Shown here: piece after piece, positions 24,693 to 33,037 of the stretch
How positions within the stretch are numbered: position 1 is the stretch's first letter
How the letters are laid out: each line of letters starts with the position of its first letter
Assembly (NCBI GenBank): GCA_022826515.1
Contig: JAJDUT010000125.1
Coordinates: forward strand, 1 to 53,574
Direction of reading: 5' to 3'
Length of the DNA stretch: 53,574 nt
Origin: Candidatus Latescibacterota bacterium
GTDB lineage: Bacteria > Latescibacterota > UBA2968 > UBA8231
Notes under the pieces: model-generated
Told to the model about the DNA's origin: nothing
The model's input: the letters and a program-made list of their open reading frames with translations, nothing else
The model's database searches: none
Position numbers and translations under genes: made by a program

Positions 24693-25730
24693 ATGATGCA
24701 ACGTCTCGCCACAATCGCGCTGGCCTTGGTCGCCAGCACTGCTTTCGCCCAAGAGCCGACGGGCGATCCGTCGATTATACCCGCAGGGGCCAAGCTCGAA
24801 GTGCTCTTCGACGGCGCGTTCTTTTCCGAAGGGCCGGCCGTGGCCTTCGATGGCTCGGTTTACTTCAGCGACATTACCTTTTCCATGGAATCGGGGATGC
24901 AGGCCGGGCACATCTGGCGCTACGATCCCAAGACTGGCAAGACCGCGATCTTCCGCTCGCCCAGCGGCATGTCCAATGGCCTCAAGTTCGACGCGATGGG
25001 CCGGCTGATCGCCGCTGAAGGAGCGGATTTTGGGGGGCAGCGCGTGACGCGCACCGACCTTACAACCGGCAAGGCCGAGATCATCGCCGGGCTGTACGAG
25101 GGCCGCCCCTTTAACGCCCCCAACGACATTTCCATCGACGAAAAGGGCCGCATCTACTTCAGCGACCCGCGCTATTTGGGCCACGAGCCGATTGACCAGC
25201 CGGTGATGGCGGTGTACCGGATTGACCCGGACGGCACCATTGAGCGGATCATTGCCGATGCTGGCAAGCCCAACGGCGTTTGCGTGTCCCCGGACCAGCA
25301 GTCGCTCTACGTGGTAAGTAACGACAACGGCAATACGGGGATATTCCAATTGCTGGACATGCCCGCACACAAGGGCCGGATGGCGCTGTTGGCGTACGAC
25401 CTGCATCCCGACGGCACGGCCACATTCCGCGAAGTGCTCGTCGATTACTATCCCGAAGACGGGCCGGACGGCCTAGTCGTCGATGTTGAGGGGAATCTGT
25501 ACGTGGCGGTGCGGGATGTGACGCGCCCGGGCATTGTGGTGTATGCGCCCAGTGGTGAGGAACTGGGCTATATCCCCACGCCCGAAGTTCCGACCAATGT
25601 GGCGTTTGGCCGCGGCGAGGAGAGCAAGACGCTTTACGTCACCTACGGCGGGGGCGCGCCGCCGGAAAACCCAGGCATCTTGGCCAAGATAACAGTCGGC
25701 AAGGACGGCTACCACCTACCAGCCCCGTGA
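24693..25730 (+). CDS. SMP-30/gluconolactonase-like protein, exported
   Basis: The 345-residue six-bladed propeller protein begins with a signal peptide (MMQRLATIALALVASTAFAQ), so it acts in the periplasm. AAGGAGGG precedes the ATG pair at 24693/24696. The family pattern is visible: FSEGPAV at the first blade (Glu metal ligand), SNGLKFDAMGRL, NAPNDISIDEKGRIYFSDPRY and DGPDGLVVDVEGNLYVAV with metal-binding Asn/Asp residues. It should hydrolyse a sugar lactone. The symporter gene follows after 4 bases, which suggests the hydrolysed product is taken up by it. Confidence 0.92.
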   Translation: MMQRLATIALALVASTAFAQEPTGDPSIIPAGAKLEVLFDGAFFSEGPAVAFDGSVYFSDITFSMESGMQAGHIWRYDPKTGKTAIFRSPSGMSNGLKFDAMGRLIAAEGADFGGQRVTRTDLTTGKAEIIAGLYEGRPFNAPNDISIDEKGRIYFSDPRYLGHEPIDQPVMAVYRIDPDGTIERIIADAGKPNGVCVSPDQQSLYVVSNDNGNTGIFQLLDMPAHKGRMALLAYDLHPDGTATFREVLVDYYPEDGPDGLVVDVEGNLYVAVRDVTRPGIVVYAPSGEELGYIPTPEVPTNVAFGRGEESKTLYVTYGGGAPPENPGILAKITVGKDGYHLPAP

Positions 25731-25734
25731 TGCG

Positions 25735-27444
25735 ATGACCGCTTTAGACTGGGCCGTCGTGGTAGTGCTCAACGGCGGCATCGTCGCCTATAGCCTGATT
25801 GCCTTCCGCAACAAGGGCGAGAGCTTCGACTGGTACCTCGCGGCCAAGTCCATGCCCTGGTGGGTGATCGGGCTGTCGGCGTTTGGCACGGCCGTTGATA
25901 GCGGCGATTACGTCGGCATTGTCGGCGGGTCCTACAACCTCGGGCTGTCGCAGTTGGCGCAGTGGTGGCTGGGCATTGCCGTGGGCTGGACCGTGCTCAG
26001 CTTCTTCGTCATCGTGCCGATGTACCGCTCGGGGGTTTTTACCAACGCCGAGTGGCTGGAATTTCGCTTCGGTCCGTCCGTGCGGCTGCTGGCGGTCTTG
26101 ATCAATGTCCAGTCGCGGACCAATGTGCTGGGCAACATCTTCTTTTCCATGTACTTGGTGTTGCACATCGTCGCCGACATTGAGGCGACGACGTGTTGGT
26201 TTGTGGTGGTGGGCGTGGCCATCAGTTCGGTGCTCTACATCGTGCGCGGCGGGCTGCGGGCTGGCGTTCTGACCGATGCCCTGCAAAGCACGACGATGAT
26301 CGTGGCTTCGTTTGTCCTGTGGGGATTCGCGTATTCGGGACTAGGCGGTTGGGAGGGGGTGGCGACGCGACTGGAGGCGGCCGAAGAAGGGCTGGCGGAT
26401 GCGCTGCTGAAGGTAGGGGGCTATTCGCCCGATGGCGTACCCGCACTGGTGGTGATATTCGGTTTCTTGGTGGTGTTGACTACGTATGCGATTATCAACC
26501 AGTACGAGGCCATTCGCTTCTTGGGCGCGCGCTCGGAGTGGGACTTCAAGATGGCGGTGTTGGTGGCCAGCATTGCCACGGCGATCTGCCTGTTCTTCAA
26601 TGTCAGCTTGGGGCCGATGGCGCGGGCGCAATTCCCCGGTTTGGAGATCGTTGACCGGGCCTATCCGCTGATGATCGAGGCGTACCTGCCGGCGGGATTG
26701 GTCGGCTTGGTGGTCGCCGGGTTGGTGGCGGCTGGGTACTCGACTTTCGACTCCATCGGCATTGGCATTTCCTCGCTGTTTGTGCGCGACGTGTACGCGC
26801 GCTTCATCGTCAAAAACGGCACGGACGCGCACTACACCAAGGTGGGCCGGATCTCGGTGCCGATCATTCTGGCGCTGGGCTTTGTGTACGTGCCTTTTTT
26901 GGGCGAGAAGGGCATGCTGCTGTTCTACCTGCGGCTGGCCGGGGCCATTGCCGTGCCCCTGATGACGGTGATGTTGATGGGCGTTTTCACGCGGGTGCAT
27001 CGCCAAACCGGGATCGTCGGTTTGCTGGTGGGCTTAGGCTATGGGATGTCGGCGATTTTGGCCGATTTCAATGAGTGGCCGCTGCCGGTGTGGTATCAGA
27101 ATACTTGGTGGACTTACCTGTGGAACTTGGTGCTGCCCGCGCTGAGTATGCTCGTCGCTTCAAAGGTGATCGACTGGCGGCGCGGTCCGGTGCGCAACGA
27201 AGAATTGCGCGGTTTGGTGTACGCCCGCCGCGAAGACCCGGCTTCCCTGCGGCAGCACATGGGGCACCGGCTCGCCGCCTTAGAGGGCACTTGGCTGCAA
27301 AAGACGCTAGTGGAAGCCCCGATTCGACCGGAGTACCCCTTTGCGGTCGGCGAGGATGGCCCGCGCTGGTACTTGCGGCCGGGGGTGTGGATCGGCGTTT
27401 ATCTAGCAGTGGCGAGTATCTTGCTCTTTGTGGTGCTGTGGTAG
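25735..27444 (+). CDS. Sodium:solute symporter (SSS family)
   Basis: The 569-residue inner-membrane protein has about 13-14 hydrophobic segments and the SSS N-terminal pattern (AFRNKGESFDWYLAAKSMPWWVIGLSAFGTAVDSGDYVGIVGGSYN), in which a Ser/Thr-rich helix 1 forms the Na+ site. Core helices with GLVVAGLVAAGYSTFDSIGIGISSL carry the second Na+-site residues. It would import a small solute with Na+. It is closely coupled to the upstream lactonase gene, so a sugar acid or related carbohydrate is a reasonable substrate guess. No specificity can be read from the sequence. Confidence 0.93.
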   Translation: MTALDWAVVVVLNGGIVAYSLIAFRNKGESFDWYLAAKSMPWWVIGLSAFGTAVDSGDYVGIVGGSYNLGLSQLAQWWLGIAVGWTVLSFFVIVPMYRSGVFTNAEWLEFRFGPSVRLLAVLINVQSRTNVLGNIFFSMYLVLHIVADIEATTCWFVVVGVAISSVLYIVRGGLRAGVLTDALQSTTMIVASFVLWGFAYSGLGGWEGVATRLEAAEEGLADALLKVGGYSPDGVPALVVIFGFLVVLTTYAIINQYEAIRFLGARSEWDFKMAVLVASIATAICLFFNVSLGPMARAQFPGLEIVDRAYPLMIEAYLPAGLVGLVVAGLVAAGYSTFDSIGIGISSLFVRDVYARFIVKNGTDAHYTKVGRISVPIILALGFVYVPFLGEKGMLLFYLRLAGAIAVPLMTVMLMGVFTRVHRQTGIVGLLVGLGYGMSAILADFNEWPLPVWYQNTWWTYLWNLVLPALSMLVASKVIDWRRGPVRNEELRGLVYARREDPASLRQHMGHRLAALEGTWLQKTLVEAPIRPEYPFAVGEDGPRWYLRPGVWIGVYLAVASILLFVVLW

Positions 27445-27493
27445 TACTTTATACCCTATCTACTCCCCACTCCCCATTCCCCATCTCCCCAAA

Positions 27494-29869
27494 ATGGCAC
27501 ACACAGAAGACCTCTCTACCGTCGAGCGCCGCGCCGTAGCCGCCTCTCCCTTCGACGCGCTCTATCCGCCGACTGAAAAGATCAAAACCATTGTGGTGGA
27601 GAACTTCCCGGGGCTGGGCAAGCTGGCGGCGGTGCGCTTCATCGAATGGGTGCAGGAGCATCCCGAGGGCGTGATCTCGCTGCCGACGGGCAAAACTCCG
27701 CAGTACTTCATCCGCTGGGTCGAGCGGCTGGTGCGGCATTGGGACGAAGCAGAGATCCAGCGCACGCTTGAAGAAGCTGGGGTCGATCCGGCGCGCAAAC
27801 CGGACCTGCGAGGCTTGCATTTCGTGCAGATCGACGAGTTCTATCCAATAGACCCCCAGCAGGACAACAGCTTCTACAGCTATGTAAACCGTTTTTACAT
27901 CGACGACTTTGGGCTCGACCCGGCGAAAGCACTGCTGATCAATTGCGCGGAGATCGGCTTGCGGCCCGGCCAGACCCTCGCCGAGGTGTGGCCCGACGGC
28001 GCGGTTGACTTGTCGCTGCGCCACCGATCCGCGCGCACTCTGTTGGAGCAAGTGCAGCAAGACGCGCTGCAAAGGATCGACCAGTGGTGCCTGGAATACG
28101 AGGAGCGAATTCGCGCCCTTGGCGGCATTGGCTTCTTTTTAGGCGGCATTGGCCCGGACGGGCACATTGGCTTCAACGTGCGCGGCTCAGACCACTTCTC
28201 GACCACGCGGCTGACTGAGGTCAACTACGAGACACAAGCGGCCGCAGCCGCCGATCTAGGCGGCATGGAGGTGGCGCGCAAGCGGTTGGTCATTACCATT
28301 GGCCTCGGCACCATCGCCGCCCGTCCCGATGCCTGCGCCGTGATTATCGCTGCGGGCGAGGCCAAGGCGGGGATTGTCGCCGCTGCCATTGAGGAAGCGG
28401 CCGACGTGCGCTATCCGGCCTCGGTCCTGCACCGCCTGCCACGCGCGCGGTTTTACATCACGCGCGGCGCGGCCAAGTTGCTGCGGGTGCGACAGCGGGT
28501 GCTGTTGCAGCAGCAAGAGGCCATCGACGACGAAGCAGTGGAAAAGATCGCGGTCGAACTCGCCGGCAAATTGGGCAAGCAGGTCGTCAATTTGACCGAG
28601 GAAGAGCTAGCGCAGGACGAGCTGGGTGCGGTGCTGTTGCAGCGGCGCACCGAATCGGTCGAGGCCCTGATGCACATGGTGCGCGATCGCTTGATCGGCA
28701 AGATCGAGCGGGGCTGCCAGACCCTTTCCAGCACGCGCTTCCTCCACACCGAGCCGCACCACGACGACTTGATGCTGGGCTATTTGCCCTATATCGTCCG
28801 CCACGTGCGCGACGCCACGAATGTGCATTACTTCGTCTGCTTTACTGGCGGCTTTACTGCGGTGACCAACCTCTTTATCGAGGATCACATCGAGCGGTTG
28901 CGGCGCTTCTTGCCCAGTGGCGAGTGCGCCGCGCTGCTGGCCGAAGGCTACTTTGCGCCGACCCATGAGCACGGCCGCAACCGCGACGTTTGGCTGTATC
29001 TCGACGGTGTGGCAGCCGACGATGAGCGGATGTGCGACGAAGGGATGGCGCGGCGCTTCCTGCGGAACCTCGTCGCACTGTATGGCGTCGAGGACCGCGA
29101 GGGCATTGAGGCGCTACTGGCCGAGCTAGACGCCTATTTTGCCAGCCGCTATCCCGGCCAAAAGGACGCGTCCCAAATCCAGACCCTCAAAGGCTTGTGT
29201 AGAGAATGGGAGGCTGAATGCACGTGGGGTTATCTCGGGTGGGACTGCACCAGCGTCAAGCACTTGCGCCTTGGATTTTACACGGGCGATCTCTTCACCA
29301 AGGAGCCGACGGTGGAAGACGATGTGCTGCCCGTACTCGCACTGCTCAAAGAAGTTGCGCCCGATGTGGTTAGCGTGGCGCTGGACCCGGAGGCCAGCGG
29401 CCCGGACACGCACTACAAGGTGTTGCAGGCTGTCACCGAGGCCCTGCGCCGCTACGAGCGGCAGCGCAAAGACGCGCCCATCAAAGTTTGGGGTTATCGC
29501 AATGTGTGGTACCGCTTCGATCCCAGCGAGGCCAACATTTTCGTGCCGGTCTCGCTCAACATGCTCTCGGTGATGCAGAGCGCATTTATGAGCAATTTTA
29601 TTTCTCAGCGCGACGCTTCGTTCCCCAGCTACGAACACGATGGCCCGTTCTCCGAGCTGGCGCGCCGAGTGCAGGTGGAGCAGTACCAGAAAATCAAAAC
29701 GTGCCTCGGCCGCGAGTGGTTTCAAGAGCATCCGAGCCCCCTGATTCGCGCTACGCGGGGTTTGGTGTTTCTTAGAGAGATGGATTTGGCCGAGTTGTAC
29801 GAGCGCAGCCGAGTACTCAAACAGGCGACTGAGCAGTCCGGCCACAGTATTGTGGCCGCAAATCGCTAA
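27494..29869 (+). CDS. NagB-like isomerase/deaminase fused to a PIG-L-type deacetylase domain
   Basis: The 791-residue product has two parts. Residues about 30-345 form a NagB/RpiA/CoA-transferase-type sugar-phosphate isomerase/deaminase domain with LPTGKTP, QIDEFYPI and GGIGPDGHIGFN. Residues from about 415 form a LmbE/PIG-L-type deacetylase region with PHHDD (421-425; the family motif is PHPDD). Such fusions are known from FCB bacteria and are annotated as glucosamine-6-phosphate deaminase-like proteins; deacetylation followed by deamination of an amino sugar phosphate would be logical. I chose the ATG at 27494 because the upstream extension overlaps the symporter. No strong ribosome site is visible. 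Ends 14 bases before ferritin. Confidence 0.88.
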   Translation: MAHTEDLSTVERRAVAASPFDALYPPTEKIKTIVVENFPGLGKLAAVRFIEWVQEHPEGVISLPTGKTPQYFIRWVERLVRHWDEAEIQRTLEEAGVDPARKPDLRGLHFVQIDEFYPIDPQQDNSFYSYVNRFYIDDFGLDPAKALLINCAEIGLRPGQTLAEVWPDGAVDLSLRHRSARTLLEQVQQDALQRIDQWCLEYEERIRALGGIGFFLGGIGPDGHIGFNVRGSDHFSTTRLTEVNYETQAAAAADLGGMEVARKRLVITIGLGTIAARPDACAVIIAAGEAKAGIVAAAIEEAADVRYPASVLHRLPRARFYITRGAAKLLRVRQRVLLQQQEAIDDEAVEKIAVELAGKLGKQVVNLTEEELAQDELGAVLLQRRTESVEALMHMVRDRLIGKIERGCQTLSSTRFLHTEPHHDDLMLGYLPYIVRHVRDATNVHYFVCFTGGFTAVTNLFIEDHIERLRRFLPSGECAALLAEGYFAPTHEHGRNRDVWLYLDGVAADDERMCDEGMARRFLRNLVALYGVEDREGIEALLAELDAYFASRYPGQKDASQIQTLKGLCREWEAECTWGYLGWDCTSVKHLRLGFYTGDLFTKEPTVEDDVLPVLALLKEVAPDVVSVALDPEASGPDTHYKVLQAVTEALRRYERQRKDAPIKVWGYRNVWYRFDPSEANIFVPVSLNMLSVMQSAFMSNFISQRDASFPSYEHDGPFSELARRVQVEQYQKIKTCLGREWFQEHPSPLIRATRGLVFLREMDLAELYERSRVLKQATEQSGHSIVAANR

Positions 29870-29883
29870 TCAAGGAGAAGAAA

Positions 29884-30387
29884 ATGCTTAACGAAAAATT
29901 GCAACAGGCACTCAACGATCAACTCAATTCTGAGTTTTCCTCGGCCTATACGTACCTGTCGTTAGCGGCTTATTTCGAGGACCTCGAGCTCAATGGTTTT
30001 GCCCACTGGATGAAGATCCAGTACCAAGAGGAGCTGATGCACGCGGAAAAGGTTTACGCCTTCATCAACGACCGCGATGGCCGCGTGCGCTTGCAGGCCA
30101 TAGATGCGCCACACAGCGAGTGGGACTCGCCGCTGGACGCCTTCAAGTTCGCCCTAGAAGGCGAGCGGGCTTTGAGCAAGCGAATCTACGCGGTAGTAAA
30201 TGAGGCCCTCGCCGAGGGCGACCATGCCACCCATACCTTTATGCAGTGGTTCGTCAACGAGCAGGTGGAGGAGGAAGCCATCGTCCGCAATATCGTCAGC
30301 GACATGGAGCTGATTATCGAAAGCCGCGACGGCCTCTTTCTGATGGATCGGGACCTAGCGGGCAGGAGGCCGCAGGGCGAGGAATAA
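29884..30387 (+). CDS. ftnA: Ferritin (non-heme, FtnA-type)
   Basis: The 167-residue four-helix protein stores iron in a 24-subunit cage. The ferroxidase ligands are present: Glu17, Glu50, His53, Glu94, Gln127 and Glu130. AAGGAGAAG precedes the ATG. It follows the NagB/PIG-L gene closely, but there is no functional link. Its 3' end abuts the truncated HicA fragment on the opposite strand, so a rearrangement breakpoint lies just at its stop codon. Confidence 0.95.
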   Translation: MLNEKLQQALNDQLNSEFSSAYTYLSLAAYFEDLELNGFAHWMKIQYQEELMHAEKVYAFINDRDGRVRLQAIDAPHSEWDSPLDAFKFALEGERALSKRIYAVVNEALAEGDHATHTFMQWFVNEQVEEEAIVRNIVSDMELIIESRDGLFLMDRDLAGRRPQGEE

Positions 30388-30476
30388 TGTCGTGAACCCG
30401 AGAAGGGTCCGTCGAAGCCAAGGCCACGCAAGCGCCGAATAAAAAGAATGCGCTTACATGGCACCCAACGGCTCAC
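30388..30476 (-). pseudogene. Truncated HicA toxin fragment
   Basis: Downstream of hicB, the minus strand encodes about 30 residues with the HicA N-terminal pattern: CKRILFIRRLRGLGFDGPF then SGSRH, matching the family's LIRRLRKLGF...FSGGKH with the catalytic His. The similarity stops where the ferritin stop codon is reached; the remaining half of the toxin (normally 60-80 residues) is missing. The frame runs on into antisense ferritin sequence. It begins at a GTG (30476 or 30464) that overlaps the end of hicB. The fragment is unlikely to be active. Confidence 0.75.
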
Positions 30477-30726
30477 GAGCTGGTTCCTTATTTAAATTGA
30501 TCCCCGAAAGAACCGGTAGAGTATGCCCGAGCCTCAGACCGAGGAGCAACCAGTCCTCCAAAGTAGAGCGCAATAAACGTTCACACTCCCTCAGCGTGGC
30601 CCCAAAAGCGAGAACACCTTTGCATGGTGGGATCCTCCCTGCGAAAGTGCCGTCATCCAACTTGTCGTAAACCGCCACTTCCATGGCCTGTTCAAGATAG
30701 TCGCTGAGAATGCATTCTGTCTCCAT
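30454..30726 (-). CDS. hicB: HicB-family antitoxin
   Basis: The 90-residue product shows the complete HicB pattern: an N-terminal LSDYLEQAMEVAVYDKLDDG, AGRIPPCKGVLAFGATLREC, and the C-terminal helix/turn LEDWLLLGLRLGHTLPVLSGI. It should be a cytoplasmic antitoxin with an RNase-H-like degenerate fold. The partner HicA lies directly downstream but is truncated, so this antitoxin is effectively an orphan and may persist as a DNA-binding or anti-addiction protein. The start is ATG at 30726. Confidence 0.88.
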   Translation of the reverse strand: METECILSDYLEQAMEVAVYDKLDDGTFAGRIPPCKGVLAFGATLRECERLLRSTLEDWLLLGLRLGHTLPVLSGINLNKEPAREPLGAM

Positions 30727-30888
30727 TTTTGTTTTTCCTAGTTGTTGATATCGAGATTAAATATGAACCACTCGTTGAGCCGGCATAAGGCAGGGTGGAT
30801 AAGCTCTGTACCTAGATTTCAGGCGCGTTGGAGGGATTTCCAGCGGTGAGGACAGGATCGATTACCCTGAGTGTCGAAGAGTTGCTGG

Positions 30889-31742
30889 TTACTTAGTACG
30901 TGATTTGTACGTGGTAACCCAGCCTTCTACGATTTCCGGCAGACGCTCAACTGTTTCATAGCCGAAAAGTACTTCATCTACATAGCCCATGTGAAGCATG
31001 TCGATGATCCTGCAAAGGTATGATCTCCCCAAGTCCCACCATGTACCGTAGGCGTCCACTATCAAAAGATGCTGAACGTCAACCCCTAGACTCTCACGCG
31101 CCTCCGCAATCTCGTATCCATCAAGTAGGGTTTCATAGACTCCGTCTGCGACTCGGCTGCCGAACGTAGTTGTGTAGTAGTATTCCTTGATCTCCCATGC
31201 GGCGATCGGATTGACTGTCCCGGGGAAGCAGCCATCGAGACGGCGAGATAGGGTGCGGGCTGGCTTTGCTCCTTGCGTCAGTGTCGTGAGTCGTCTAGGA
31301 TCGTAGTCGCAAGGCAGGCCTTTGATCCCATCCTCGACGAGCATATTCACGATACACGTCAAGAAGTTGTGCGCTCTCATGGAACCCTTCTGCTTGTTCA
31401 TTGGTAGCGGACAGTTTGGTGAGAATTGCGATCGGAGTTGCTCGAACGTGTTGCGAGCCCGGTTGGCATCCATCAGCCGTGGTTCGACGTATGTATTCAG
31501 GACCTCAGCTCGGTGTTTGAAATAGTCTTGGAGTTGCTCCGCGAGTGCAGTAATACTGCCGCTTTGGTCGGCCAAATGCCCCACTCCAATCCAAGAGTCT
31601 CCATAGCATGGATCATGTCGCCTGGCGAATAGACACGAATCTTCTTTGTGGGCCTTTCGGTATAGCGCAGTGTCTCACTGATGGACCGCACGTTTGCCCA
31701 GAATACGGGATCCAAGCCGCTAAATCGAGCGTCTGCCTTCAA
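30889..31742 (-). pseudogene. Type II restriction endonuclease-like gene, interrupted by a frameshift
   Basis: Two frames make up one protein of about 285 residues. The N-terminal part (31742 to about 31583, MKADARFSGLDPVFWANVRS to GLEWG) overlaps the regulator stop in ATGA. The C-terminal part (31584 to 30889) continues with HLADQSGSITALAEQLQDYF. Adding one G to the GGGG run (plus-strand C4 at 31579-31582) joins them as GLEWGHLADQSG. The C-terminal part has AAWEIKEYYYTTTFGSRVAD, an E-x-K element followed by a pattern expected of a PD-(D/E)xK nuclease. A regulator and divergent adenine methyltransferase complete the locus. Whether the frameshift is real, a phase-variable site or a sequence error is open; the nuclease identity is inferred. 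Confidence 0.7.
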
Positions 31743-32002
31743 TTCGTCTCCTTTATCTCATCGAGGTTTCGTTCAAACAACGCAATCACATGCCCAAGCG
31801 AGCACTCTAGGGCAACACATATTCTGCGCAATTCGACGATGTCAATGCGACGTTCGCCGGATTCGACCTTGCTGACAAATGACTGAGGCACCCCTAAACG
31901 CGTCGCCAATTCAGTCTGGCTTACCCCGGCCTCCTTGCGAATCGCTCGGAGTAATGAACGCAAGGCTACATATTCGTGGTTTCGTTCTCCCTGCTCCCCC
32001 AT
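31739..32002 (-). CDS. XRE-type controller protein of the restriction-modification locus
   Basis: The 87-residue product is a compact Cro/C1-type helix-turn-helix protein (VSQTELATRLGVPQSFVSKVESG), the size of C proteins that time expression of type II restriction-modification genes. Its stop overlaps the start of the nuclease gene by 4 bases, and the methyltransferase gene is divergent. The inverted repeat ATATCC/GGATAT in the methyltransferase promoter is a candidate target. Classical C-box sequences are not evident, so the operator assignment is tentative. Confidence 0.82.
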   Translation of the reverse strand: MGEQGERNHEYVALRSLLRAIRKEAGVSQTELATRLGVPQSFVSKVESGERRIDIVELRRICVALECSLGHVIALFERNLDEIKETN

Positions 32003-32057
32003 CGCGTTGGCTCATCGAGTTAGTAGTAGTAATTTTCTTGATAGGGTGGTATTTACC

Positions 32058-32085
32058 TTGACAATATCCCAAAATAGGATATATT
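32058..32085 (+). promoter_or_regulatory. Methyltransferase promoter with an inverted-repeat operator between -35 and -10
   Basis: TTGACA (32058-32063) and TATATT (32080-32085) are separated by 16 bases and make a strong sigma70-like promoter for the methyltransferase. ATATCC (32064-32069) and GGATAT (32077-32082) form an inverted repeat filling the spacer and overlapping the -10. A protein bound there would block RNA polymerase. The controller protein encoded on the other strand is the obvious candidate. Confidence 0.65.
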
Positions 32086-32123
32086 TATCATCCATCCTTT
32101 TACCTTTCGGAAGACGGCAGTAG

Positions 32124-33020
32124 ATGCAGTTGGGGCTATTCCACAAAGCAGCCGGTCAAGTGAGCCGCTCGCACCCATTCAAGACGCAACTCCTGAAGTG
32201 GGTCGGAAACAAGCAACGGTTCGCACATGAGATAATCGGGTATTTTCCGAATCAGTTCGGCACCTATTTCGAGCCATTTCTCGGCACGGGTAGCGTCCTT
32301 GCGACACTGGCTCCAAGGGATGCAGTAGCCTCCGACGCGCTTGTCCCTTTGATCGGGATATTCGAAGCACTCAAGAATGATCCTGAACGCCTGAAGCAGT
32401 GGTACAAGACGCGATGGTATAGCTGTGCCGGAAATAAAAAAGTTGAAGGCTACGAGGCCATCAAAGCGTCTTACAATAGGAATCCGAATGCAGCAGACCT
32501 TGTTTTCCTCAGCCGCGCGTGCTACGGTGGTGTCGTCCGCTTCACAACAAACGGCCACATGAGCACTCCCTGCGGTGTCCACACTCCCATCACCCCCGAC
32601 TCCTTTTCGGCGAGGGTGGACCTTTGGGGACCTAGAGTTCGAAATACCCAATTCCTTAATTTAGACTTTGAAGAAGCTATGGAGCAAGCCAGACCGGGCG
32701 ACCTAGTCTACTGCGATCCTCCATACCAACATACCCAAGCCATCCTCTACGGTGCTCAGACATTCACCCTTGAGCGTCTTCTAAGGGCTATCGAAAGATG
32801 CAAACATAGATCAGTCTATGTTGCTCTCTCCATCGATGGATCTAAGAAGACCGGAGCACAAGAATGTGTATTACCTATACCTGAAGGTCTCTTTGAACAG
32901 GAGGCTTTTGTCAACTGCGGACGCTCTATGCTACGACGCTTTCAGATGTCTGGCCAGACCCTTGAGTCGGAAGTCGTAGAAGATCGACTTTTGCTAACAT
33001 ATTCGCCGGTCAATCAGTGA
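32124..33020 (+). CDS. DNA adenine-N6 methyltransferase (Dam/D12 class)
   Basis: The 298-residue product has the D12-class order: LLKWVGNK near residue 23, AdoMet motif YFEPFLGTGSV (about 48-58), and catalytic DPPY (about 197-200), with a target-recognition region between. It should methylate adenine in a short target and protect DNA from the linked nuclease. It is read divergently from the controller/nuclease operon, from the promoter at 32058. With the nuclease frame broken it may be a solitary methyltransferase. The recognition sequence cannot be predicted; GATC is common in this class. Confidence 0.92.
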   Translation: MQLGLFHKAAGQVSRSHPFKTQLLKWVGNKQRFAHEIIGYFPNQFGTYFEPFLGTGSVLATLAPRDAVASDALVPLIGIFEALKNDPERLKQWYKTRWYSCAGNKKVEGYEAIKASYNRNPNAADLVFLSRACYGGVVRFTTNGHMSTPCGVHTPITPDSFSARVDLWGPRVRNTQFLNLDFEEAMEQARPGDLVYCDPPYQHTQAILYGAQTFTLERLLRAIERCKHRSVYVALSIDGSKKTGAQECVLPIPEGLFEQEAFVNCGRSMLRRFQMSGQTLESEVVEDRLLLTYSPVNQ

Positions 33021-33037
33021 TCAGACGATTCGGCCCG

